Program-made: the position numbers and the translations under genes | DNA from: Acidithiobacillus montserratensis | GTDB taxonomy: Bacteria > Pseudomonadota > Gammaproteobacteria > Acidithiobacillales > Acidithiobacillaceae | DNA length: 50,099 nucleotides | Reading direction: 5' to 3' | NCBI RefSeq assembly: GCF_018853465.1 | Contig: NZ_JABBOU010000035.1 | Coordinates: 1 to 50,099, forward strand | Shown: positions 42,189-50,099 of the stretch, piece by piece | Position numbering within the stretch: position 1 is the first letter of the stretch | Layout: each line of letters begins with the position of its first letter | The notes under the pieces: generated by a model | What the model was told of the DNA's origin: nothing | Databases searched by the model: none | The model's input: the letters and a program-made list of their open reading frames with translations, nothing else

Positions 42189-42967
42189 GGCCGGGTAATT
42201 CCTCTTTTGCTGCTGCGAATAAAGTCGAGCAGGTGGGCAATCTCCGGGGCATCGAGTCCACGCTGCTCGACTTCTTCCATTGCCGCATCCAGACGCTGGC
42301 CGGAACGAAATAAAAGCCGATAGGCGCGCTTGATCTGTAAGATAGTCTCCCGGGAGATCCCGCGACGCGCCAGACCGCGCACATTGATTCCATGCAAGCT
42401 GGCATGGTTACCCGCAGCCATCATGTAAGGAGGAATATCCAAGGGTGCCATGGTTCCTCCGCCCAAAATGGCGTGCGTCCCCACTCGGGCAAACTGATGT
42501 ACAGCAGACAATCCGCCGAGAATGGCATGATCTTCAATATGCACATGCCCGGCCAGGGTGGCGGCATTGGCCATCACTACCTGATCGCCGATATGACAAT
42601 CATGGGCCACATGACAATAGGCCATCAATAAATTATGGCTACCGATGCGGGTTACCCCACCCCCCTTCACGGTGCCACGGTTGATGGTCACAAATTCCCG
42701 CAGGGTATTGTGCGAGCCCAATTCCAAAGATGTAGCTTCACCTCTATAACCCAGGTCCTGAGGGGCTGTGCCAACTGAAGCAAACTGAAATATCTGATTA
42801 TGGCTACCAATCCGGGCGGGTCCTTCCAGGACCGCATGGGCACCAATCTGACAGTGCTCGCCTATTTCCACATGGGCGCCAATCACGGCATAGGGGCCTA
42901 TTTTACATGCGGAGCCGATGATTGCGCTCGGATCGATGACAGCCGTGGGGTGGATATCCGTACTCAC
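42185..42967 (-). CDS. lpxA: UDP-N-acetylglucosamine acyltransferase
   Basis: A 260-residue left-handed beta-helix acyltransferase, first enzyme of lipid A synthesis, using (R)-3-hydroxyacyl-ACP. Hexapeptide repeats fill residues 1-185; the catalytic histidine is H122 in YCHVAHDC, aligned with E. coli H125. A helical C-terminal domain follows (KRAYRLLFRSG). With gnnAB beside it the acceptor is expected to be UDP-GlcNAc3N, so the bond formed would be an amide. GTG 42967 is chosen because it overlaps the fabZ stop (GTGA) and the protein then starts as usual; an upstream start at 43051 would add 28 unrelated residues. Confidence 0.95.
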   Translation of the reverse strand: MSTDIHPTAVIDPSAIIGSACKIGPYAVIGAHVEIGEHCQIGAHAVLEGPARIGSHNQIFQFASVGTAPQDLGYRGEATSLELGSHNTLREFVTINRGTVKGGGVTRIGSHNLLMAYCHVAHDCHIGDQVVMANAATLAGHVHIEDHAILGGLSAVHQFARVGTHAILGGGTMAPLDIPPYMMAAGNHASLHGINVRGLARRGISRETILQIKRAYRLLFRSGQRLDAAMEEVEQRGLDAPEIAHLLDFIRSSKRGITRP

Positions 42968-43413
42968 GCCGCAGTTTCCCGCAGGGTCGCCATCAACAGC
43001 GCCGAAGCCACTTCGGTGCCATCTACCAATGCCTGAGTTTCCATTTGCCACATGCCAGAACGGCGGCGACTCACATTGGCCAGCAATTCCAGACGATCAC
43101 CCGGCGTAACCGGCTTACGAAACCGTGCCTTGTCTATCCCTGCAAAATAGACGGCCGCATTTTCTCCAAACTTGTCCTCCGAGACAAAGGCCAACAGTGC
43201 TGCTGCCTGGGCTAATGACTCGATGATCAAAACTCCAGGCATGACCGGCATTGCCGGAAAGTGGCCTTGAAAAAACGGTTCGTTCATGGTGACATTCTTG
43301 ATAGCACGCAGGGACTTACCCACTTGCACATCAAGCACGCGATCCACCAGCAAAAAAGGATAGCGATGTGGTAATCGCTTCATAATATCCTGAATATTCA
43401 ATTCACTCACCAT
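42964..43413 (-). CDS. fabZ: 3-hydroxyacyl-ACP dehydratase FabZ
   Basis: A 149-residue hot-dog fold dehydratase of type II fatty acid synthesis. The catalytic pair is H51 ([13 protein letters not shown]) and E65 (LIIESLAQ). [16 protein letters not shown] is the standard N-terminal motif. It competes with LpxA and LpxD for hydroxyacyl-ACP, which explains why the genes are grouped. ATG 43413 overlaps the lpxD end by 11 bases, and its stop overlaps lpxA. Confidence 0.96.
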   Translation of the reverse strand: MVSELNIQDIMKRLPHRYPFLLVDRVLDVQVGKSLRAIKNVTMNEPFFQGHFPAMPVMPGVLIIESLAQAAALLAFVSEDKFGENAAVYFAGIDKARFRKPVTPGDRLELLANVSRRRSGMWQMETQALVDGTEVASALLMATLRETAA

Positions 43414-44464
43414 GCAATGGCTCTCCGTCAGATGATGCCGGGCGCGCAGATTTCTTCTCCAGAAACTTCACACGCCGAAACAAGGTATCCAAACTGTCAA
43501 AACGGGCAACAATGCGTCGCCAACGGGTAATTTCATGAGCCGGGACCACGCCGGAATAGACCCCGGGGATGCGCAGAGAATGGGTAATAGCACTCTGTCC
43601 GGCGATCACGCAGCCATCGGCAATATCAATATGCCCGGCAATGCCTACCTGTCCACCAATTCGGCAATGACGACCAATTCGAGCACTCCCGGCAACCCCG
43701 GTTTGCCCGGCGATGACGGTATGAGCACCAATATGTACATTATGTCCTACTTGCACCAGATTATCGATTTTGACCCCATCACCCAATACCGTATCGGTCA
43801 TGACGCCACAATCAATACAGGCGTTGGCACCAATTTCCACATCATTCCCTACAAGCACACCTCCCACTTGTGGAATTTTGATGTATTTCTGGTTTTCTTC
43901 CGCAAAACCAAAGCCATCTGCACCAATAATTGCACCAGCGTGAATAATGCACCGTTCCCCAATACGACAGTCCCGATAAATTTTCACCCCGGGATAGATA
44001 TGGGTGCCAGCCCCGATTTCGACGTTGGCGCCAATAAATACACCCGCCTCCAACCAGACGCCTGCCGCAATTTTCGCCCCGGATTCGACCCGGACAAACG
44101 CATCCAGCCGCGCATCGGGATGCACTTGCACATCGCGATCCAGTTGCACACTGTGATGCAAACCAGGTTCATGGCGCGGCACCGGAAACAGATATTGGAG
44201 AATTTTGGCAAAGGCGGCATAGGGATTGTTGACCACAATACAGTTTCCGCCAAAATCGTCCGCCGCTTGCGGGCTGAGAATCACGGCTCCAGCCTGACTG
44301 GACTGCAATGTGCTCAATGCAGTACCACTGAGATAAAAGGTAATATCTCCAGACCGGGCCGATTCAAGAGGGGCGACACCCGTAATCAGGTAATCCGCCT
44401 GACCACGTAATTCGCCGCCAATGTGCCGGGCCAAATCCCGGAGTTGCCGGGTCCCGGTTTTCAT
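43403..44464 (-). CDS. lpxD: UDP-3-O/N-acylglucosamine N-acyltransferase
   Basis: A 353-residue beta-helix acyltransferase, third step of lipid A synthesis. It has an N-terminal uridine-binding domain ([27 protein letters not shown]), about ten hexapeptide coils from residue 110, the conserved IGADGFGFA, the likely catalytic His in [13 protein letters not shown], and a C-terminal helix with [12 protein letters not shown] 44464 overlaps the skp stop by four bases (ATGA). Confidence 0.95.
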   Translation of the reverse strand: MKTGTRQLRDLARHIGGELRGQADYLITGVAPLESARSGDITFYLSGTALSTLQSSQAGAVILSPQAADDFGGNCIVVNNPYAAFAKILQYLFPVPRHEPGLHHSVQLDRDVQVHPDARLDAFVRVESGAKIAAGVWLEAGVFIGANVEIGAGTHIYPGVKIYRDCRIGERCIIHAGAIIGADGFGFAEENQKYIKIPQVGGVLVGNDVEIGANACIDCGVMTDTVLGDGVKIDNLVQVGHNVHIGAHTVIAGQTGVAGSARIGRHCRIGGQVGIAGHIDIADGCVIAGQSAITHSLRIPGVYSGVVPAHEITRWRRIVARFDSLDTLFRRVKFLEKKSARPASSDGEPLHGE

Positions 44465-44994
44465 GGTTTTTTACCTGGGGGAACTGACGGAAGCGCCGTA
44501 TTTTTCATGGCAGCCACCACCTGTCCGGTCAAATCAATAGCACCACTCACATAAAGCACCGATTTATCGTTGAGGATGACCGTGTAATGTCCCGTCTTTC
44601 CAATTTGACTGACCACTTTGACCAGTTGATTCTGGATATTTTTGAGAATCTGGTTACGCTGATAATTGAGACTGTCCTGAGCCTGCTGCTGAAATTGCTG
44701 CAAGCTGAGAATCATGCTCTGCAACTGGGCTTCGCGATCCTGACGCTGGGCATTACTCAAATGCGGGAAATCTTTTTCCAGCGTCTTTTGAAAGGAATCA
44801 ATCTGCTGGCGCTTGGCTTCGATGGCTTTCTGCTTGGCTGCCACCTGCTTGTTCAGATTTGCAGCCCCGGCCTGAGCCTCCGGCAGCTCGCGCAAGGCCT
44901 TGTCCAGATCGACAAAGCCGATTTTCATGGGACTCGCCGAGGCCACCCCGGCAAGCGCCAGCAACAACAACCCCAGAAACCACTGCCGCATCAT
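44461..44994 (-). CDS. skp: OmpH/Skp periplasmic chaperone
   Basis: A 177-residue periplasmic chaperone for outer-membrane proteins. A signal peptide ([16 protein letters not shown]) is followed by [20 protein letters not shown] and a long charged coiled coil (about residues 55-110), the jellyfish-tentacle helices of Skp. A C-terminal strand contains [15 protein letters not shown] and [13 protein letters not shown] 44994 was chosen among adjacent starts (GTG 45000, ATG 44991). It lies 18 bases after bamA and is coupled to lpxD. Confidence 0.9.
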   Translation of the reverse strand: MMRQWFLGLLLLALAGVASASPMKIGFVDLDKALRELPEAQAGAANLNKQVAAKQKAIEAKRQQIDSFQKTLEKDFPHLSNAQRQDREAQLQSMILSLQQFQQQAQDSLNYQRNQILKNIQNQLVKVVSQIGKTGHYTVILNDKSVLYVSGAIDLTGQVVAAMKNTALPSVPPGKKP

Positions 44995-45012
44995 CAACAC
45001 TTCACCGGAACA

Positions 45013-47358
45013 TCAGAAGTTGTTGCCCACAGTGAACTGCAGGGGTTGGGTAAGATCACCGGGCTTTTTATCCAGCGGGATAGCCAGGGAGAGGCGCAAC
45101 GGTCCCAGGGGGCTGATCCACAAGAACCCGATACCCGCCGTGGTCCGCATTTCTCCGAGGCTGGGGAAGTAATTGTTGGTGTAGTTATAGACGGAACCAT
45201 CGGTATTGGATTGGACGCCATAGACCCAACCACTGGCAGCAAACAGCGACATCCGGAAATTGTGATTATCCGCAAGCCCCGGCAATGGGAAATACAAGCT
45301 GGCGTTAAACAAAAGCTCACGGGTACCACCCACCGGGTAGCCTCCCACCTGGGGACCCAGGGCATAGGTTTGATAGCCCGGCAGTGTCGTCGGACCACCC
45401 AGATAATAGTTATTGAAGAATGGCACTGGTTTGCCACCGTAGCCATTGATGAAGCCGTAGCGGCCACTTAGCCCACCAGTCAGCCAGGAAGTAATGGGAT
45501 GATAATAATCGGCCTTAACTTCTGCCTTGTACCATTTCAGCTTGCCGGGCGGCACGGCCGCCTTGAGATCGAGGCTGGTATACAGGCCTTTGGTCGGAAA
45601 AATTGGCGAGTTGCGACTGTCATAAACCAGACTGTTACCAACGGTGACCGCTGTGGTTTTATTTCCAAAATCGTTCACGTAGTTGTTATAAATAGCGGGA
45701 CTACCCGAAGTCAGATTAATCGTCGTGTTACTGTAACCCAACGACATATAATCATAGACATACTGCATGACAGGGATACCCAGCGTCCCCGTGGCGCCAT
45801 AGTCAATTTCCTGATACGGCGCGACCGCCAGACTGGAGAGATTGGTATCATTCCGGTACAGGTTAAAACCGAGGCTGATGCCATCCGGGGTAAAATAGGG
45901 ATCGGTAAAGGACAAATTAAAGGCTGTTCCCAGACCACCCACATTGGCCGAAAACGACAGGGCGTTACCCGTACCCATGAAATTGTTCTGGCTGATGGAG
46001 CCGTTGAACAAAATACCCTGGGCGTTGGAGTATCCCACCCCCAGACTGAAACTGCCGGTCGGCCTTTCACTGACATGGACGTCCAGGTTCATTTGATCGG
46101 GATGACCGGGAACCGGAACGGTTTTGGTATCCACCTTGTCGTAAAAGCCGGTCTGCTGGAGACGTTCCTTGGAACGCTTGATCTGGGCGCCATTATACAG
46201 CGACCCTTCCAGTTGCCGGAACTGACGCCGCACCACATAGTCCCGACTGCGATCATTGCCGGTAATTTCGATCCGCCGGATATAGACCTTGCGGCCGGGA
46301 TCCACCTCAAAATTCAGGGCTACTTCCCGGGTTTTTTCATCCACTGTAGGTACTGGTGTAGTGTTGGCGAAGGCATAGCCCAGATTACCCAGCTTGTCGG
46401 CAATAGCACTGTTGGTGTCATTGATTTTCGCTCGGGAAAACACTTCACCGGGATGAATTTCAACGAGCTTTTCCAGTTCCGGCTTGGGAAGCACCAGGTT
46501 ACCGCTCAACTTCACGGATTTAATATGATAAACCGGTCCCTCGTGAATATTGACGGTGATATACACAAAACGGCGATCAGGGGTGACCTGGACTTGACTG
46601 GATTCGATATCAAAATTCAGGTAGCCCCGATCCAGATAGAAGTTATGCAGGGCCTCCAGACCCTTCATCAGCTTTTCCTGAGAGTAACGGTCATTTTTGG
46701 TAAAAAACGAAAAAGCGTCGGGGGCACCAATACTGAAAAGTCCGCGCAAGCGACTTTCACTGAAGGCGTGATTGCCCACAATGGTCACCTGCTTGATCGT
46801 CGCCTGCTCACCTTCCTGGGCATCAATGGCAATGGCGACCCGGTTACGCGGCAGTTTCTGCACCTTGGCATGAATTTTCGCGTTGTAGTAACCCATGCCT
46901 TCATACTGCTGCTGCAAGCCATGGACCACTTCATCGAGGATGGACTGGTTGAAAATATGGCGGTCCACCAGGCCGATTCCCTTCAGGGTACCTTCCACCT
47001 CGGTTTTGGAAAACGCCTTGATGCCATGCATTTTAATACTGGCGATGATGGGACGCTCCTGCACGACGACCAACAGATTATCATCAGAACGGGCGATGGT
47101 CACATCCTTGAAAAAGCCGGTCGAGTATAAATCCTTGATGGCCTGTTGGGCTTTCTGGTCATCCACTTCTTCGCCAATATGGATAGGCAGATAGTTATAT
47201 ACCGTCCCTGGAGCAATATGCTGCAGACCTCTGATCTCGATATTTTTTACCGTAAAGGGCGTAAAAGCCCAGGCTGGGGCTGCCCAGACAGCAGCCATAC
47301 AGGCAATACCCGAGGCAAGAACAAGAGGCGTCGGCGAAGTCAGGCTGAATTTTTTCAC
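45013..47358 (-). CDS. bamA: Outer membrane protein assembly factor BamA
   Basis: A 781-residue essential outer-membrane insertase. A cleavable signal peptide ends near AAPAWA, followed by five POTRA domains (about residues 32-430; the first starts VKNIEIRGLQHIAPGTVYNY) and a 16-stranded barrel with GVGYSNAQGILFNGSISQNN at its beginning. The final residue is Phe (FTVGNNF), the expected barrel signal. The VRRQFRQLEGSLYNG segment is the conserved POTRA5 motif. ATG 47358 overlaps the rseP stop by four bases. Confidence 0.96.
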   Translation of the reverse strand: MKKFSLTSPTPLVLASGIACMAAVWAAPAWAFTPFTVKNIEIRGLQHIAPGTVYNYLPIHIGEEVDDQKAQQAIKDLYSTGFFKDVTIARSDDNLLVVVQERPIIASIKMHGIKAFSKTEVEGTLKGIGLVDRHIFNQSILDEVVHGLQQQYEGMGYYNAKIHAKVQKLPRNRVAIAIDAQEGEQATIKQVTIVGNHAFSESRLRGLFSIGAPDAFSFFTKNDRYSQEKLMKGLEALHNFYLDRGYLNFDIESSQVQVTPDRRFVYITVNIHEGPVYHIKSVKLSGNLVLPKPELEKLVEIHPGEVFSRAKINDTNSAIADKLGNLGYAFANTTPVPTVDEKTREVALNFEVDPGRKVYIRRIEITGNDRSRDYVVRRQFRQLEGSLYNGAQIKRSKERLQQTGFYDKVDTKTVPVPGHPDQMNLDVHVSERPTGSFSLGVGYSNAQGILFNGSISQNNFMGTGNALSFSANVGGLGTAFNLSFTDPYFTPDGISLGFNLYRNDTNLSSLAVAPYQEIDYGATGTLGIPVMQYVYDYMSLGYSNTTINLTSGSPAIYNNYVNDFGNKTTAVTVGNSLVYDSRNSPIFPTKGLYTSLDLKAAVPPGKLKWYKAEVKADYYHPITSWLTGGLSGRYGFINGYGGKPVPFFNNYYLGGPTTLPGYQTYALGPQVGGYPVGGTRELLFNASLYFPLPGLADNHNFRMSLFAASGWVYGVQSNTDGSVYNYTNNYFPSLGEMRTTAGIGFLWISPLGPLRLSLAIPLDKKPGDLTQPLQFTVGNNF

Positions 47359-48710
47359 GGAGTCATCAATCTCGTAATATCATTGTAAAAAGCGAAGGAC
47401 ATCAGCATCAGAAGCAGCACTATACCGATCTGCTGCGCTTTTTGCACCACTGCCGGTGAAAGGGGTTTACCGCGCAGCATCTCCAGGGCGTAAAACACCA
47501 GATGCCCACCGTCGAGGATGGGAATGGGCAGCAAATTCAGGATACCCAAGCTGATACTGACCAGAGCCAGAAAAGACAAAAATGGCGCCACTCCAGCCTG
47601 AGCGGACTGGCCCGCATATTCAGCAATGGCAATGGGTCCACTGATATTGTCGGGGGAGACAAAACCCTGAATCATCCGCACGATCATCTCCAAGGTCATC
47701 CAGGACATCTGCCAGGTGCTGTGCAGGCCGTAAAGCAGTCCCTCCCCCGGCCCCCGCTGCCGCATGACGATCAAGTCCCGGGGCAGAGGAGCCATCACGA
47801 TGCCGATGCGGCCAATGGCCTTTCCGGTCTTGTCGAGAAACATCTGCGGTTTGATTTGCACGGTTTTGCTGATCCCGGCAGCCGTTCGATAGGTCAGCTC
47901 AAGCACCTTGTCCGGATGGGACTCAATCTGGCGGGCCAGGCTCTCCCAGCTCGGCACCGGATGATGGTTGATGCGGATGATCTGATCGCCAGCAACCAAC
48001 CCCGCGGCGGCTGCCGGACTTTTAGGCTCCACCGCGCCTACAGTCGCGGGCAGATAGGGCTCCATGCCGACCACTTTCCCGAGAAAATCCGGCCCTACCG
48101 AATCTGCCTTCAGAGACTGCAAAGCTAAGGTATGGGTAGCCACCTGTCCCTGATTGTCGGTCTGCAGTTGCGCCGGGACACGGGCAATGGCCGCTGACAG
48201 CAGGCCCGTGCGCATATCTTCCCATGTGTATACCTTTTGCCCGTTCAGGGCCGTGATCCGCTGGCCCGGCTGCAACTGGGCCTGGGCAGCCAGGGAATGC
48301 GCATTGACCAGGCCAATGATAGGGGCCAACCCCAGAATACCAATCCAGGCTACTCCCGCATAGGCAATCACTGCAAAAATCAGATTGGCCACAGGCCCAG
48401 CGAGGGCAATCAAAAAGCGTTTGCCAGGCGCTAGCACGTCGAAAGTCCGGCTACTGTCTTCGGGCGGGATGTCTTCTCCCGCCTGCTCACCCAGCATTTT
48501 GACATAACCGCCCAGGGGCAAGGCAGCAATCACATACTCGGTGCGGTCGCGCCCCCAGCGCCGGCTGATCAGGGCCGGGCCAAAGCCAATACTGAACTTC
48601 AGCACTTTAACACCCATGAATTTGGCTACCCAGAAATGTCCGGATTCGTGGACCAGCACCAGAATGCCGATCGCCAGTATAAAGGCAGCGATGGTTTCCA
48701 GAACCTGCAC
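47355..48710 (-). CDS. rseP: RseP site-2 zinc metalloprotease
   Basis: A 451-residue inner-membrane protease that cleaves anti-sigma factors and signal peptides within the membrane. The zinc motif HESGH (21-25) sits in the first helix, and the second metal segment LPIPILDGGHLVFYALE is near the C-terminus. PDZ domains lie between, the second recognisable in EPKSPAAAAGLVAGDQIIRI. It starts with GTG 48710, 12 bases after dxr. No rseA or rpoE is in the window. Confidence 0.95.
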   Translation of the reverse strand: MQVLETIAAFILAIGILVLVHESGHFWVAKFMGVKVLKFSIGFGPALISRRWGRDRTEYVIAALPLGGYVKMLGEQAGEDIPPEDSSRTFDVLAPGKRFLIALAGPVANLIFAVIAYAGVAWIGILGLAPIIGLVNAHSLAAQAQLQPGQRITALNGQKVYTWEDMRTGLLSAAIARVPAQLQTDNQGQVATHTLALQSLKADSVGPDFLGKVVGMEPYLPATVGAVEPKSPAAAAGLVAGDQIIRINHHPVPSWESLARQIESHPDKVLELTYRTAAGISKTVQIKPQMFLDKTGKAIGRIGIVMAPLPRDLIVMRQRGPGEGLLYGLHSTWQMSWMTLEMIVRMIQGFVSPDNISGPIAIAEYAGQSAQAGVAPFLSFLALVSISLGILNLLPIPILDGGHLVFYALEMLRGKPLSPAVVQKAQQIGIVLLLMLMSFAFYNDITRLMTP

Positions 48711-48722
48711 AGGATCCCGTAA

Positions 48723-49901
48723 TCAGGCCGAAGGAGCTGCAGCATGGCGGCGCAAATGCCGCCCAGCTACCACCCGGGCTTCGTGATCAATGGCGAGAAC
48801 AGCATCCAGTTCATCCGGTGCAGCGGGTTGCAGTTCCGCCAATGTATCTTCGACAAGCGCTGCAATCCGGGCAAAAGGCAGCTGTTCATCGAGAAATGCC
48901 TGTACTGCCACTTCGTTGGCAGCATTGAGAACGGTTGCCGCAGCTCCACCGCTGCGCAGGGCCGCAAAAGCCAGGGCCAGGCAGGGAAAACGTTGCAGAT
49001 CGGGTTGTTCGAACTGCAAGTCCGCCGCCCGGGCCAAATCCAGGGAAGATACCCCGCTCTCTATCCGCTCCGGATAGGCCAGGGCATGGGCAATGGGTGT
49101 GCGCATGTCCGGGTTGCCCAGTTGCGCCAACACCGAACCATCCACGTACTCCACCATGGAATGAATAATACTCTGGGGATGGATGACCACATCAATTTGT
49201 TCGGCAGGAAGCTGAAATAACCAGTGCGCCTCGATAACTTCCAAGCCCTTGTTCATCATGGTCGCCGAATCCACCGATATCTTCCGGCCCATCACCCAGT
49301 TGGGATGCGCACAGGCCTGGTCCGGAGTCACGCCTTCCAGACGCTCCAGGGGCCAAGTCCGGAACGGACCGCCGGAAGCCGTCAGCAGAATGCGTCGCAC
49401 CCCGCGCCCATCCGCAAAACACTGGAAAACCGCATTATGTTCACTATCAATGGGCAGCAGGACCACGTTGCGAGCACGCACCCGGTCCATGAACAGCTTG
49501 CCAGCCATGACCAGACATTCCTTGTTGGCCAGGTAGACTTTTTTCCCGGCTTCCACCGCAGCCAGAGTAGGCAGCAGTCCGGCAGCGCCGACGATGGCGG
49601 CCATCACTTCATCCACGCCATCCATACGCGCCACCCCGGCAAGCGCCTCGGGGCCGCTCTCTACCCGAATTTGCTTGAGCCCGGCGTCGCGCAGCAACAC
49701 CTGTAATTGCTGGGCAGCCTCTGGCGAGGCCATCACCACCTGCTCCGGTTGATGAATTTTGCAGAGCTCCAGCATCTCCTGAACCCGCTGATTACCTGTC
49801 AAAGCCACCACTCGAAATGTTTCGGGATGGCGGGAGAGCACATCCAGAGTACTTTTACCGATGGAGCCCGTGGCTCCGAGAATGCAGATGCCTCTTGTCA
49901 T
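48723..49901 (-). CDS. dxr: 1-deoxy-D-xylulose 5-phosphate reductoisomerase
   Basis: A 392-residue NADPH enzyme that makes 2-C-methyl-D-erythritol 4-phosphate in the MEP isoprenoid pathway. Motifs are the nucleotide-binding [15 protein letters not shown], the substrate/metal segment [27 protein letters not shown], and [23 protein letters not shown] 49901 is chosen because it overlaps the cdsA stop (ATGA); an in-frame TTG at 49910 lies inside cdsA. Confidence 0.96.
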   Translation of the reverse strand: MTRGICILGATGSIGKSTLDVLSRHPETFRVVALTGNQRVQEMLELCKIHQPEQVVMASPEAAQQLQVLLRDAGLKQIRVESGPEALAGVARMDGVDEVMAAIVGAAGLLPTLAAVEAGKKVYLANKECLVMAGKLFMDRVRARNVVLLPIDSEHNAVFQCFADGRGVRRILLTASGGPFRTWPLERLEGVTPDQACAHPNWVMGRKISVDSATMMNKGLEVIEAHWLFQLPAEQIDVVIHPQSIIHSMVEYVDGSVLAQLGNPDMRTPIAHALAYPERIESGVSSLDLARAADLQFEQPDLQRFPCLALAFAALRSGGAAATVLNAANEVAVQAFLDEQLPFARIAALVEDTLAELQPAAPDELDAVLAIDHEARVVAGRHLRRHAAAPSA

Positions 49902-50099
49902 TTCCACCAACCCAGATAGTAAAGCCCGGCCACAAACACCGGGATACCCGCACTGATACTGTCCAGACGGTCGAGCAGCCCACCATGACCCGGCAGCAAT
50001 TGCCCGCTGTCCTTACACTCTGCGCGGCGTTTCAGATAACTTTCAGCCAGGTCACCAATGACTGCAAATAGTGCAGTCACCGCTCCCAGCACAGCCCCT
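49898..50099 (-). CDS. cdsA: Phosphatidate cytidylyltransferase, C-terminal part (cut by window edge)
   Basis: The reading frame enters from the right edge and ends at 49898. The visible 66 residues contain the CDP-alcohol synthase signature: [18 protein letters not shown], then [14 protein letters not shown], with the catalytic aspartates, followed by a last membrane helix ([16 protein letters not shown]). The enzyme makes CDP-diacylglycerol in the inner membrane. The gene heads the visible run and overlaps dxr by four bases. The N-terminal part lies outside the window. Confidence 0.93.
   Translation of the reverse strand, partial: GAVLGAVTALFAVIGDLAESYLKRRAECKDSGQLLPGHGGLLDRLDSISAGIPVFVAGLYYLGWWK

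Noticed and set aside
45499..47130. A 543-codon open frame on the plus strand.
   Set aside because: Antisense shadow of bamA; the BamA signal, POTRA and barrel features settle the coding strand.
1..50099. CRISPR arrays, rRNA, tRNA or prophage genes.
   Set aside because: No regularly spaced repeats, no recognisable RNA gene sequences and no phage structural or integrase genes were seen on either strand.

Overview
The window reads as a chromosomal segment from an acidophilic, chemolithotrophic gammaproteobacterium-like organism, most likely an Acidithiobacillus or close relative. This is inferred from gene content only: a persulfide dioxygenase next to an FNR-type regulator and a cyanide-insensitive-type bd quinol oxidase; an HdeD-like acid-resistance protein; and above all a lipid A operon that carries gnnA and gnnB between lpxA and lpxB. 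That arrangement is known from work on Acidithiobacillus ferrooxidans lipid A with amide-linked acyl chains. Species cannot be fixed from the sequence.

Layout. 1-950 is degraded accessory DNA: an antitoxin with a toxin gene killed by an in-frame amber codon, then the left end of a truncated ISL3-family element. 1110-6110 (+) is a complete YbhGFSR-type ABC exporter. 6124-8780 (-) holds an uncharacterised internally duplicated protein, a persulfide dioxygenase, an FNR-like regulator and a SPOR protein. The dioxygenase operon has a promoter whose spacing matches a class II FNR promoter. 9110-11649 (+) is cydAB. 11815-19671 (+) groups polyphosphate kinase 2, class I aldolase, glucan phosphorylase, HdeD, a GlsB-like membrane protein, a cation/proton antiporter and a DUF1289 protein, which looks like an energy-reserve and stress block. 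19805-22478 contains a PAS-GGDEF cyclase, a lytic transglycosylase and a membrane protein resembling an M48 protease with its histidines lost.

22782-27378 (-) is parC-parE. 27477-29798 (+) is a pair of GT4 glycosyltransferases, probably for glycolipids. 29829-32570 carries a PilZ protein, a YdcH-family small protein, a CbbY-like phosphatase and dksA. From 32584 to the right edge everything is on the minus strand in one dense, partly overlapping run. In transcription order it is cdsA (cut by the edge), dxr, rseP, bamA, skp, lpxD, fabZ, lpxA, gnnA, gnnB, lpxB, rnhB, dnaE, accA, tilS. This is the envelope biogenesis and replication cluster of many Proteobacteria, here with the lipid A diamino-sugar genes inserted.

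No rRNA, tRNA, CRISPR array or prophage was seen. The most interesting points are the FNR-type promoter and the unusual cysteine set of its likely regulator, the unknown partner protein of the persulfide dioxygenase, the gnnAB insertion with a divergent LpxB, the HExxH-less M48-like protein, and several palindromes in front of stress and energy genes.
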